Source: Methylobacterium sp. J-078 (lineage in GTDB: Bacteria; Pseudomonadota; Alphaproteobacteria; Rhizobiales; Beijerinckiaceae). Taken from it: a DNA stretch of 64,000 nt. Positions 46,876 through 54,650 of the stretch are shown here, in pieces. The stretch covers positions 1-64,000 of the forward strand of contig NZ_JAKSYI010000094.1 of NCBI RefSeq assembly GCF_022829285.1, written 5' to 3'. Under the pieces are notes generated by a model. It worked only from the letters and a program-made list of their open reading frames with translations, was not told the origin of the DNA and did no database searches. The position numbers were made by a program, and so were the translations under genes. Each line of letters opens with the position of its first letter. Position 1 is the stretch's first letter.

Positions 46876-48591
46876 TTACTTGGCCCGGCTGGCGCGGGGC
46901 TTCTTGGCGATCTCGCGCTCGTGGCGCGCGCCGCGCGGGCTCTTGAAGCCCTTCGGCCCCGCCTCCTCGCGCGCCGGCTCGCCGTCGAGCAGCGGCTCCA
47001 CCTGGATCTCGGGCGAACCGTTCTTGGCGAAGGTCTGGGCGAAGCGCGAGGCCGCGCCGCCGCGCACCTCGAACTTGGTCTCGCGATCGAAGATGCGGAT
47101 CGCGCCGATCTCCTGGCGGCCAATATTGCCGCGCCGGGTCAGCATCGGCAGCAGGCGGCGCGGATCAGCGTTGTCGCGCCGGCCGAGATTGAGCCGGAAC
47201 CACACGGCCGGGCCCTGGGCATCGATCCGGTCCACATCGGCGGGGTCGTAGACCGGGCGGGTCTTGCGCTCGGGGCCTGCGCCCGGGTCGGTGACGTCCT
47301 CGGGCGCCGGCAAGCGCGAGCGGTAGATCCGGGCGAGCGCGGCGGCGAGTTCCTGGGGCGTGCGCTGCGCCATCAGGGTCTCGGCCATGGCGATGTCTTC
47401 CTCGGCCGGCTCCTCGGTGAAGATCGGGTCCTGCCACATGCGCTCGCCGTCGAGGCGGCGGATCTCGTCGGCGGTGGGGGGACCGGCCCACTCGAACGAG
47501 ACCTTGGCGATCATCAGCATCTGCTCGGCCCGGCGCCGCTTCGAGGCCGGAATGAGCAGGAGGCTGGTGCCCTTGCGCCCGGCGCGCCCGGTGCGGCCGG
47601 AGCGGTGCTGCAGCACCTCCGCGTCGTGCGGCAGGTCGGCGTGGATGACGAGGCTGACGGTCGGCAGATCGATGCCGCGGGCGGCGACGTCGGTGGCGAC
47701 GCAGACCTTTGCCCGGCCGTCGCGCAGCGCCTGGAGGGCGGCGTTGCGCTCACCCTGGCCGAGCTCGCCCGACAGGGCCACGGCCGAGAACCCGCGCTCG
47801 GTCAGCACCGCCTGGAGATGGCGCACGGCGTTGCGGGTGTTGCAGAAGATGATCGCGGTCGGCGCATCCATGAAGCGCAGGGTGTTGACCACCACGTGCT
47901 CCAGCTCGCGCGGCACCACGCGGATGGCCTTGTAGGTGATGTCCGCGTGGCCGCGCTCCTGGCCCTTCACGGCGATGCGGAGCGCATCGTTCTGGTAGCG
48001 CTCGGCCAGGGTCGCGATGGCCTTGGGAAGGGTCGCGGAGAACAGCAGGGTGCGGCGCTCCTTGGGAGTCACCGAAAGGATGAATTCGAGGTCGTCGCGG
48101 AAGCCCAGGTCGAGCATCTCGTCGGCCTCGTCGAGGACGACGGCGCGCAGGTCCTGCGTCGCGAGGTTGCGCCGCTCCAGATGGTCACGCAGGCGACCCG
48201 GGGTGCCGACGACGATGTGGGCGCCGTCGTTGAGCTGCCGGCTTTCCCGCCGGGGGTCCATGCCGCCGACGCAGGAGATGACGCGGGCGCCGGTCTCGGC
48301 ATAGAGCCAGGACAGTTCGCGCTCGACCTGCAGCGCCAGTTCGCGCGTCGGGGCGATGACGAGGGCCAGCGGCGCGCCGGCGGGGCCGAAACGCTCGGCG
48401 CCGTCGAGCAGGGTCTCGGCGAAGGCGAGGCCGTACGCCACGGTCTTGCCCGAGCCGGTCTGGGCCGAGACGAGGAGATCGCGCCCCTGCGCGGCCGCCT
48501 CGATGACGGCGCTCTGGACGGGCGTCGGGTCTTCGTAGTCGCGCGCGGTCAGCGCTCGTGCGAGCGGGGCCGGCAGGGTCGGGAAGGGCAC
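46876..48591 (-). CDS. DEAD-box RNA helicase with DbpA-type C-terminal domain
   Basis: 571-aa ATP-dependent RNA helicase. Q motif (DYEDPTPVQSAVIEAA), Walker A AQTGSGKT (residues 43-50), PTRELA, TPGR, DEAD (154-157), SAT, and the second RecA domain with VATDVAARGID and HRSGRTGRAGRKG. The C-terminal 180 residues include a DbpA-like RNA-binding region (FRLNLGRRDNADPRRLLPML) and a basic tail. It probably acts in ribosome assembly or RNA decay, like CsdA/DeaD. GTG at 48591 gives the typical MPFPTLPAPLARAL start; TTG at 48615 is the alternative. Confidence 0.92.
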   Translation of the reverse strand: MPFPTLPAPLARALTARDYEDPTPVQSAVIEAAAQGRDLLVSAQTGSGKTVAYGLAFAETLLDGAERFGPAGAPLALVIAPTRELALQVERELSWLYAETGARVISCVGGMDPRRESRQLNDGAHIVVGTPGRLRDHLERRNLATQDLRAVVLDEADEMLDLGFRDDLEFILSVTPKERRTLLFSATLPKAIATLAERYQNDALRIAVKGQERGHADITYKAIRVVPRELEHVVVNTLRFMDAPTAIIFCNTRNAVRHLQAVLTERGFSAVALSGELGQGERNAALQALRDGRAKVCVATDVAARGIDLPTVSLVIHADLPHDAEVLQHRSGRTGRAGRKGTSLLLIPASKRRRAEQMLMIAKVSFEWAGPPTADEIRRLDGERMWQDPIFTEEPAEEDIAMAETLMAQRTPQELAAALARIYRSRLPAPEDVTDPGAGPERKTRPVYDPADVDRIDAQGPAVWFRLNLGRRDNADPRRLLPMLTRRGNIGRQEIGAIRIFDRETKFEVRGGAASRFAQTFAKNGSPEIQVEPLLDGEPAREEAGPKGFKSPRGARHEREIAKKPRASRAK

Positions 48592-48741
48592 TGTGACGGA
48601 AGCCTTAGCGGGCAAGCAGGCGAAGAACCCGCCGGGGAGGGATGCGCCCAGGGGCGCGATCCTCCGAACCGACGTGATTCCGGCCTCGAACGGTTACGGA
48701 TGGACGTCCTTGTAGCCGGAACTTCGACGCAGCGCCATGAC

Positions 48742-48757
48742 CGCGCATGCATGCGCG
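48742..48757. repeat. Perfect 16-bp palindrome CGCGCATGCATGCGCG
   Basis: Located between divergent genes (helicase and LhgO-like oxidase), about 134 bp before the latter. It could be an operator or chance in GC-rich DNA. The rest of the 48592-48890 spacer shows nothing else clear. Confidence 0.45.
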
Positions 48758-48890
48758 ACCCTCGCCCACCGGGCATGCCGAACCTCGTATGTCGAGCGGA
48801 GTGAGCCGCCAGCCCGAGACGTCGTGCTGCTCGGGCCATGATTCGGACGGTTGTCTTCCGCCTCGCCCTCGTGCTCATCTCCCCGCCGTG

Positions 48891-49979
48891 ATGGATATCC
48901 TCGTCGTCGGTGCCGGAATCGTCGGACTCGCCACGGCCCGTGCGCTCGCGCGCCGGGGGCATTCCGTCATCGTCGCCGAATCCGAAGGCGCGATCGGAAC
49001 GGGCGTCTCGGCCCGCAGCTCCGAGGTGATCCATGCCGGAATGTACTATCCGGCCGGATCGTCGCGGGCGCGCCACTGCGTCGCCGGGGCCGCCCTGCTC
49101 TACGCCTTCTGCGAAAGCCACGGTGTGCCGCACCGGCGCTGCGGCAAGCTCATCGTCGCCACGGACAATTCGGAGCGCGCGGCGATCGCCGCGATCGCCG
49201 CGCGGGGCGAGGCCAACGGCGTTCCGGGCCTCGTCATGCTGGACGGATCCGAGGCGAGGGCGCTCGAGCCGAACCTCGCCTGCGTCGCCGCCCTCCATTC
49301 GCCCGCGACCGGCATCGTCGACAGCCACGCCCTGATGCTCGCCCTTCAGGGCGATCTCGAAGATGCCGGCGGGGCCGTCGCCTTCAACAGCCGGGTCGCG
49401 CACATCGCGCAGGCCCCCGATGGATGGCGCGTCGCAGTCAACGGTGAGGCCCTGCCGTTCGATGCGGTGGTCAACGCCGCCGGCCTCGGCGCGCAGGCGG
49501 TGGCCGGCACGGTCGAGGGCTACCCGGCCGCGCGCATCCCGCGCCAGGTCCTGGCCAAGGGCAGCTATTTCGGTTGCCTGGGACGCCCGGCCTTCACACG
49601 GCTGATCTATCCGGCGCCGGTGGAAGGCGGCCTCGGCATCCACCTCACCCTCGATCTCGCCGGGCGCATGCGCTTCGGGCCGGATGTCGAGTGGGTCGAC
49701 ACCCTGGACTATCAGGTCGATCCGGCCCGCGCCGATCGTTTCGCCAGCGCGATCCGCCGCTACTGGCCCGGCCTGCCGGAGGGTGTGCTGACCCCGGACT
49801 ATGCCGGCATTCGTCCGAAGCTCACGGGCCCGGGCGAGCCGGCGGCCGATTTCCGCATCGACGGTCCGGCGGAGCACGGGCTCGGCCGCCTGATCTATCT
49901 CTTCGGCATCGAGAGCCCGGGGCTGACGTCGAGCCTGTCGCTCGCCGAGGAGGTCGCCGACCGCCTGATCGACGTTTAA
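48891..49979 (+). CDS. NAD(P)/FAD-dependent oxidoreductase, L-2-hydroxyglutarate oxidase-like
   Basis: 362-aa DAO-family flavoenzyme. Dinucleotide-binding MDILVVGAGIVGLATARALARRGHSV at the N-terminus, then SARSSEVIHAGMYYPAGSSRARHCVAG, the LhgO/L2HGDH signature region, and TGIVDSHALM in the centre. YAGIRPKLTGPG near the C-terminus is equally typical. Relatives oxidise L-2-hydroxyglutarate to 2-oxoglutarate, delivering electrons to quinone; substrate is inferred. ATG at 48891 (or GTG at 48888) begins the Rossmann strand. It converges with the GFA gene, sharing four bases (TTAA at 49976-49979). Confidence 0.86.
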   Translation: MDILVVGAGIVGLATARALARRGHSVIVAESEGAIGTGVSARSSEVIHAGMYYPAGSSRARHCVAGAALLYAFCESHGVPHRRCGKLIVATDNSERAAIAAIAARGEANGVPGLVMLDGSEARALEPNLACVAALHSPATGIVDSHALMLALQGDLEDAGGAVAFNSRVAHIAQAPDGWRVAVNGEALPFDAVVNAAGLGAQAVAGTVEGYPAARIPRQVLAKGSYFGCLGRPAFTRLIYPAPVEGGLGIHLTLDLAGRMRFGPDVEWVDTLDYQVDPARADRFASAIRRYWPGLPEGVLTPDYAGIRPKLTGPGEPAADFRIDGPAEHGLGRLIYLFGIESPGLTSSLSLAEEVADRLIDV

Positions 49980-50401
49980 CCCTCGGCGACGAAGCGCAGC
50001 GTGCCCGCGCGGCGGGTCGCCCCGCCGGTGTCGTTCGGGTGATTCACGCCGTCCAAGACGGGAACTTCGGCGAAATCGAATGGACTAACCCCGTCGAGAC
50101 AGGCGACGTTGACGCCGTACTGGTTCGGGTTCGAGCGGCGCTGGTGGTGGGTGTAGATCCCGCAGCGCCCGCAGAAGAAGTGCTGCGCCGTGCCGGTGTT
50201 GAAGCGGTAGGAGGTCAGCAACGCCTCGCCCTGCAGGATCTCGACACCGCCGATCTCCGCCGAGACGACGACGGCACCGCGCATCCGGCAATACGAGCAG
50301 GTGCACCGGCGCAGCGTGTCGAACCCGTCGACCAGCGTCGCCCGGAAACGGACGCCGCCGCAGTGACACTGCCCGGTGTGCTGCTCAGATTTCTTCGCCA
50401 T
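49976..50401 (-). CDS. GFA (CENP-V/S-GSH-formaldehyde-type) zinc-binding protein
   Basis: 141-aa protein of the GFA family (PF04828). Zinc ligands are in CHCGGVRFR (residues 12-20), CTCSYC (about 34-39) and CGRCGIY. Family members include glutathione-dependent formaldehyde-activating enzyme (Gfa), and many have unknown substrates. A role in formaldehyde handling is possible in a methylotroph but is not shown by sequence. ATG at 50401 with GGAGG about a dozen bases upstream; a TTG at 50431 is less likely. Confidence 0.9.
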   Translation of the reverse strand: MAKKSEQHTGQCHCGGVRFRATLVDGFDTLRRCTCSYCRMRGAVVVSAEIGGVEILQGEALLTSYRFNTGTAQHFFCGRCGIYTHHQRRSNPNQYGVNVACLDGVSPFDFAEVPVLDGVNHPNDTGGATRRAGTLRFVAEG

Positions 50402-50470
50402 GATGGCTCGAACCTCCGCTCGCCCGGACAATCTAAGACCGAGGCCGGTGAAGCGACAAGTCTGGGTCGA

Positions 50471-51193
50471 TCAGCCGCCGAAGCGCTCGGTGTGGACGCG
50501 GGCGGGGTCCAGTCCGGCGTCGAGGAGCAGGTCCGCCACCGCCCCGACGAACGGATTGCCGCCGCACAGATAGGCGTGGCGGGGCGGCCCGAGCCGTTCG
50601 AGCGCCTCGGCGATCATCGCCGCGTCGACCCGGCGGCCGCCAGCGCGAGTGAGGTTGAGCATCAGCTGAAAATGCGGCTCGTCCCGGGCGCGGACAGCCA
50701 GTTCCTCCGCGGCGATGACCTCGCTCGCCTCGCGGACCGAATAGAGGAGGAGGGCCGGGACGCCGGGCGCCGCCGCCGCGCGGTGGCGCAGCATCGCCAG
50801 GAGCGGCACCACGCCCGAGCCGCCGCCGGCCAGGAGCAGCGGGCCGCCATCCTCCGGTCGCCAGACGAAGGCGCCCCCGATCGGTCCACGCAGTTCGATC
50901 GTATCGCCGATCTCCGCCACCGCGTCGAAGAAGCCCGAAACCTCGCCGTCCGGCAGGCCCTCGATCATCAACTCGATGGTGCCGTCGCCGGCGGGCGCGG
51001 AGGCGATGGAGTAGCTGCGCTGGGCCTGATAGCCGTCCGGCGCGGTGAGCCGGACATCGACATGCTGACCGGCCAGCACCGGCCGGTCGAAACTGACCTG
51101 GAAGCGATAGCTCTTCACCCGCTCGGTGATCGGCCGGATCGCCGTGAGGGTGGCGGTCTGCCAGGGGAGCGGCCTCTGGTCCGGATCAGTCAC
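50471..51193 (-). CDS. Ferredoxin-NADP reductase-type FAD/NAD(P) oxidoreductase
   Basis: 240-aa flavoprotein reductase. FAD-binding beta barrel with RSYSIASAP (residues 59-67), then NAD(P)-binding domain with LLLAGGGSGVVPLLAMLRH, LLYSVREASEVI and the C-terminal YLCGGNPFVGAVADLL. No iron-sulfur domain. The GTG start overlaps the Moco oxidoreductase stop, so the pair is translationally coupled and this protein is the likely electron partner. It is cytoplasmic, with no signal peptide. Confidence 0.9.
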   Translation of the reverse strand: MTDPDQRPLPWQTATLTAIRPITERVKSYRFQVSFDRPVLAGQHVDVRLTAPDGYQAQRSYSIASAPAGDGTIELMIEGLPDGEVSGFFDAVAEIGDTIELRGPIGGAFVWRPEDGGPLLLAGGGSGVVPLLAMLRHRAAAAPGVPALLLYSVREASEVIAAEELAVRARDEPHFQLMLNLTRAGGRRVDAAMIAEALERLGPPRHAYLCGGNPFVGAVADLLLDAGLDPARVHTERFGG

Positions 51194-51791
51194 CGGTGAA
51201 GCGCTGCTCGCGCCAGGGATCGCCGTACATGTGATAGCCGCGCATTTCCCAGAACCCGCCCTCGTCGCGCTTCGTGAAGCGCAGGCCCTTCACCCATTTG
51301 GCGCTCTTCCAGAAATAGAGGTGCGGCACGAGGAGCCGGGCAGGGCCACCATGGTCTGTCGGGATCGGCTTGCCGTCGTAATGGGTCGCCACCATGCCCT
51401 TGCCGCCGGCGAGATCCGTCACCGGCACGTTGGTGGTGTAGTCGTCGTAGCCCTCGGCGAGCAGGAAATCGGTCGGGGCTTCGATCCCAGCATCAGCCAG
51501 CAGCGCGTCGAAGCTCACGCCTTCCCAGGCGGTGTCGAACTTCGACCACTTCGTCACGCAGTGGATGTCTCCGCCCCAGCGCGTGCGGGGCAACGCGTTG
51601 AACTCGTCCCAAGTCCAGCTCTTCAGAGGCCGCGAACCTTCGCGCAGGGTGAAGGACCAGGTCGCCAGATCGATGCGGGGATTCGGGCCGATCTGCAGGA
51701 CGGGGAAATCGTCGGTCAGGTACTGACCCGGCGGAAGGCGCTCGCGCGTCGCCTCCGGCGGCTTGCGCCCGGTGAACCCGCGTGTGCTCAT
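51186..51791 (-). CDS. Sulfite oxidase-like molybdopterin oxidoreductase
   Basis: 201-aa protein of the oxidoreductase molybdopterin-binding family. The Moco-coordinating cysteine is C78 in WGGDIHCVTKWSK; FDALLADAGI and the C-terminal PRLLVPHLYFWKSAKWVKGLRF-like region complete the domain. Unlike YedY/MsrP it has no twin-arginine signal peptide and no dimerisation domain, so it probably works in the cytoplasm. The coupled flavin reductase downstream suggests NAD(P)H-driven reduction or oxidation of an unknown substrate. Confidence 0.88.
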   Translation of the reverse strand: MSTRGFTGRKPPEATRERLPPGQYLTDDFPVLQIGPNPRIDLATWSFTLREGSRPLKSWTWDEFNALPRTRWGGDIHCVTKWSKFDTAWEGVSFDALLADAGIEAPTDFLLAEGYDDYTTNVPVTDLAGGKGMVATHYDGKPIPTDHGGPARLLVPHLYFWKSAKWVKGLRFTKRDEGGFWEMRGYHMYGDPWREQRFTGD

Positions 51792-51863
51792 CGCAACCTC
51801 ATGATCCCATCACGCCGAAGGCCGGTTCGCGGCGCCCCGGCGAGGCGGAAGGCTATCATTCTC

Positions 51864-52028
51864 TCAGCGCTCGCGCAGCACCAGCCAGAGAGCGTGGATG
51901 GTGCCCGGCAGGACGAAGAAGATGGTCAACAGGATGTTGAGCAGGAATTGCAGGCCGATGCCGTTGGTCATCAGGACCGCGACGGGGGGCAGGAAGATCG
52001 CGAGTAGGATACGGACGAGGTTCGACAC
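51864..52028 (-). CDS. YqaE/Pmp3-family membrane peptide
   Basis: 54-aa proteolipid with two hydrophobic helices (residues 4-22 and 29-49). The sequence LLAIFLPPVAVLMTNGIGLQFLLNILLTIFFVLPG is typical of UPF0057/Pmp3, small membrane proteins linked to salt and membrane-potential stress in yeast and plants. GTG at 52028 is chosen because CGGAG lies six bases upstream and the helices start immediately. The longer open frame to 52223 is not family-like. Divergent from the methyltransferase-like gene. Confidence 0.9.
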   Translation of the reverse strand: MSNLVRILLAIFLPPVAVLMTNGIGLQFLLNILLTIFFVLPGTIHALWLVLRER

Positions 52029-52135
52029 GGTCGCTCCGGGAAGATTGCAGGCGCGGGTTCGCGCTCGCAAGGGCCCAAGCGCAACGGCAGCCGCGTGCCA
52101 CGGTTCCCGATCGGGCAATCTTTGAAGCGACGTCC

Positions 52136-52906
52136 ATGCTGATCGAATTGCTTCACCTGATGACCACGCCGGTGCCCCTGGCGCATCGGCGCCACCTGCG
52201 GGAGAGCGTGCTGCTGCTGTCACGCTCCCGGCGCTGCCGAGCGGCCTGGGCGAGCCACCTCGAACAGGCGCGCGCTGCGGTGATCGCGTCCTGCGCCGGG
52301 CTGCGGCACCGGCGGGTGGCGGTTGTTCTCGGGTCCGGCCTCCTGCAGGACGTGCCGCTCGCCCACCTCGCGCAGACCTTCGAGGCGGTCCACCTCGTGG
52401 ATGCCGTGCATCTCTGGCCGGCCCGCCGGCAGGCGCGGGCCTTCCCCAACGTGCGGCTGATCACGGCCGACCTGACGGGCGGGCGCAACGGGGGCGGTCC
52501 CCTGCCGGCGCTCTGCGGCGGTGACCGCGTGGATTTCGTAGTCTCGGCGAACGTCCTCTCGCAGCTGCCGATCCTGCCCCTCGACCGAGCAGGACCGGTT
52601 CCGGCCGAGCTCGGGGCCCGCATCGTCCGCGCCCATCTCGACGGATTGGCGCGTCTCGCCGCCCGGGTCTGCCTCCTCACGGATGTGGAGCAGGTGGAGG
52701 AGGACCGCGTGGGCCGGATCATCGACCGGCTCGATCTCCTGCACGGCGTCGACCCCGGCACGCCGGACCGCCGCTGGACCTGGGAACTCGCGCCCTACGG
52801 CGAGGCGGCGCGCCACTTGCGCCAGCGCCACCGGGTGGTGGCGTTCCTCGACTGGCGCGGACCCCAGACACGGGAAAGCCGCCCCGAACCGGGACGGCTT
52901 TCCTGA
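52136..52906 (+). CDS. Methyltransferase-fold-like protein of unknown function
   Basis: 256-aa protein. A basic helical N-terminus (1-58) precedes a Rossmann-like core: RRVAVVLGSGLLQDVP (nucleotide-loop-like), VHLVDAVHLWPARRQARAFPNVRLITADLTG and DFVVSANVLSQLPILPLD, in the order of motifs I, II and IV of SAM-dependent methyltransferases. VCLLTDVEQVEED and WTWELAPYGEAARHLRQRHRVVAFLDW follow. The usual GxGxG is replaced by GSGLLQ, so activity is uncertain. It overlaps a hairpin at its 3' end and converges with the DUF4167 gene. Confidence 0.68.
   Translation: MLIELLHLMTTPVPLAHRRHLRESVLLLSRSRRCRAAWASHLEQARAAVIASCAGLRHRRVAVVLGSGLLQDVPLAHLAQTFEAVHLVDAVHLWPARRQARAFPNVRLITADLTGGRNGGGPLPALCGGDRVDFVVSANVLSQLPILPLDRAGPVPAELGARIVRAHLDGLARLAARVCLLTDVEQVEEDRVGRIIDRLDLLHGVDPGTPDRRWTWELAPYGEAARHLRQRHRVVAFLDWRGPQTRESRPEPGRLS
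52873..52903. terminator. Hairpin at the end of the methyltransferase-like gene
   Basis: GGAAAGCCG (52873-52881) pairs with CGGCTTTCC (52895-52903), overlapping the last codons before the stop at 52904-52906. There is no T-run. It could serve both convergent genes. Confidence 0.45.
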
Positions 52907-52927
52907 AGCGCTTGATCGAGCAGACGC

Positions 52928-54205
52928 CTACTCGGTGATCGGCGAGACGTCGCCGGAAGCCTCGTTCCCCTCCGGGGCTTCCGAGCCCTCGAAGCGCGCA
53001 CGGCGGCGGCGACGGGGCTTCGGCACCAGGGGGGCCTCGTCCGAGTCGGGGCTCGATGCCGACTGCGACGGCACCGGCTCGGACGCGGGTTCGACTGCGG
53101 GCACCGGGCGCGGCGGCGTCATCAGGAAGGCCGGCAGAGCGGCGACATCCTCTGCGCCGCGCGGCTCCTGCTCGTCACGACGGCGGCTGCGGCGGGGCGC
53201 GGCTTCGTTCGTGCGGGCCGGGCGCGGCTGCTCTTGCCGAGGCTGGTCTTGCCGAGATTGGTCTTGCCGAGGCAGCTCTTGGCGGCCCGCGTCGGGGGCG
53301 TTCAGGTCGAGCCGAACCGGCTCGTTCCCGGCATTGTCGGCCCGACCATTGCCGTAGCGCGGGGTCTCGCCCCGAGCGGGCCCGGCCCGCCCGAACTCCT
53401 GGCGAGGCTGGTCTTGCCTGGGCTGGTCTTGCCTGGGCTGATCCTGTCGCGGCTGGTCCTGCCGGGAATAGTCCTGACGCGGAAACTCGGCGCGGGGCTG
53501 CTCCTGGCGGTTGAAGTCGGTCCGATTCGAATCCTGGCGACCGTAATCCCCCCGTGGGGTATCGTTGCGGGCGAAATCCTGCCGGTTGCCGTCCTGACGA
53601 TTGAAGTCGTCGCGACGGTTGAAGTCCGGCCGATTCGGATCTTGCCGGTTCGAGTCCGGGCGGTTTCCGTCGCGCTGGTTCTCGAAGCGCTGCTGGCGAT
53701 CGTTCCGGTTCGCGAAACGGTCGCGGCGGTTCTGGCGGTTGCCGTCCTGGCTCGCATCGGAGCGGGCCTCGCCACGCGTGTCCTGGCGCGGCTCGTAGGG
53801 CTGCGGCTGGGGAGCCGCTGCGGTTTCGGCGTACTCGTCGTTGTAGCCGTTCGCGCCGTAACTGGAGGCGGCGTAGCCCTGGGGGGCGCCTGCGCCGTCA
53901 TCGTCACCGTCATCGTCGGCATCGTCGAAGCCGCGGGCGTAACCCCCGACCTGCTGCCGGGCCTGCTCCTGAGCCCCGGAGATGATCCGGAAATAATGCT
54001 CGCCGTGCTGAAAGTAATTCTCGGCCGCAACCGGGTCGCCGCTGGCTTGCGCATCGCGCGCGAGCTGGGCGTACTTGTCGGCGATGTGCTGAGCGGTGCC
54101 GCGAATCTTGACGTCCGGTCCGTTGGATTCGTAGGAACGCGTGAGCGGATTGGGACCCTTGGGGCGGTTACGACCGCGCATCCGTCTATTCTGGTTTGGT
54201 CTCAT
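52928..54205 (-). CDS. DUF4167 domain protein with Gln/Asp/Arg-rich repeats
   Basis: 425-aa protein. The N-terminal DUF4167 domain (1-80: MRPNQNRRMRGRNRPKGPNPLTRSYESNGPDVKIRGTAQHIADKY onward) is basic and conserved in alphaproteobacteria; AENYFQHGEHYFRII closes it. Residues 90-400 are disordered, dominated by N, R, D, Q, with tandem RQDQP units. The C-terminus again is Arg-rich then acidic. Composition suggests RNA binding or phase-separating behaviour, an inference only. It is downstream of prmC, as is usual for this family. Confidence 0.9.
   Translation of the reverse strand: MRPNQNRRMRGRNRPKGPNPLTRSYESNGPDVKIRGTAQHIADKYAQLARDAQASGDPVAAENYFQHGEHYFRIISGAQEQARQQVGGYARGFDDADDDGDDDGAGAPQGYAASSYGANGYNDEYAETAAAPQPQPYEPRQDTRGEARSDASQDGNRQNRRDRFANRNDRQQRFENQRDGNRPDSNRQDPNRPDFNRRDDFNRQDGNRQDFARNDTPRGDYGRQDSNRTDFNRQEQPRAEFPRQDYSRQDQPRQDQPRQDQPRQDQPRQEFGRAGPARGETPRYGNGRADNAGNEPVRLDLNAPDAGRQELPRQDQSRQDQPRQEQPRPARTNEAAPRRSRRRDEQEPRGAEDVAALPAFLMTPPRPVPAVEPASEPVPSQSASSPDSDEAPLVPKPRRRRRARFEGSEAPEGNEASGDVSPITE
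53226..53285. repeat. Tandem 15-bp repeat inside the DUF4167 gene, array 1
   Basis: Four degenerate 15-bp units of the type GGCTGGTCTTGCCGA, each encoding five residues (RQDQP/S variants) on the minus strand. Confidence 0.75.
53406..53465. repeat. Tandem 15-bp repeat inside the DUF4167 gene, array 2
   Basis: Four 15-bp units; the first two (53406-53420 and 53421-53435, GGCTGGTCTTGCCTG) are identical, indicating recent duplication. They encode QDQPR-type pentapeptides. Confidence 0.8.
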
Positions 54206-54540
54206 CGGTCTCGATTGACCCTCGTTCGTCTCGGAGCGTCTGATGATGCGGCGGTTCCAGGCGATGGCGACGACACCTTGGCTGTGGCTCGTCGGTGGCG
54301 CCGCGTGATCCGGGTCCGGTTTATCCGTGATCGGTTTCGCCGTGCTTGCCGTCTGTCCCTCGGCCGAAGCGCTCTGAGCGTTCAGGCGTCCTTCGGGTCT
54401 CAGGCTCGAAGTTGACCAAGCTTCTACGCCTCGTCCTGCGCGCGCCAGCCTGATCGTGGGGAGACCGTCTAAGAGCGTTGCGGAACGAAGCCGCTACCCA
54501 CCTTACCGCGATCCATCTTAATGGACCGTTCGCGATCTGC
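54206..54540 (-). other. Long leader upstream of DUF4167 with a 15-codon ORF
   Basis: 445 bp separate prmC from DUF4167. About 335 bases lie between the candidate promoter and the DUF4167 start. The leader contains a small ORF on the minus strand (54469-54516, MDRGKVGSGFVPQRS) without a clear Shine-Dalgarno, and several GC-rich segments able to fold. No known riboswitch was recognised. Confidence 0.4.
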
Positions 54541-54545
54541 ACGGG

Positions 54546-54574
54546 AGACTAGCGGTTGATGCGCGAGGCAACAA
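54546..54574 (-). promoter_or_regulatory. Candidate promoter for the DUF4167 gene
   Basis: TTGTTG (54569-54574) and TAGTCT (54546-54551) on the minus strand are exactly 17 bases apart, just downstream of prmC. Predicted start of transcription is near 54539. Confidence 0.5.
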
Positions 54575-54650
54575 GCTCTTTTTGCGCCGCTTGCCAGACT
54601 CCAGATAAGTTTCGCGCTCCCGCCCCACAAGTCCCGCTGCCAAAACCGGC

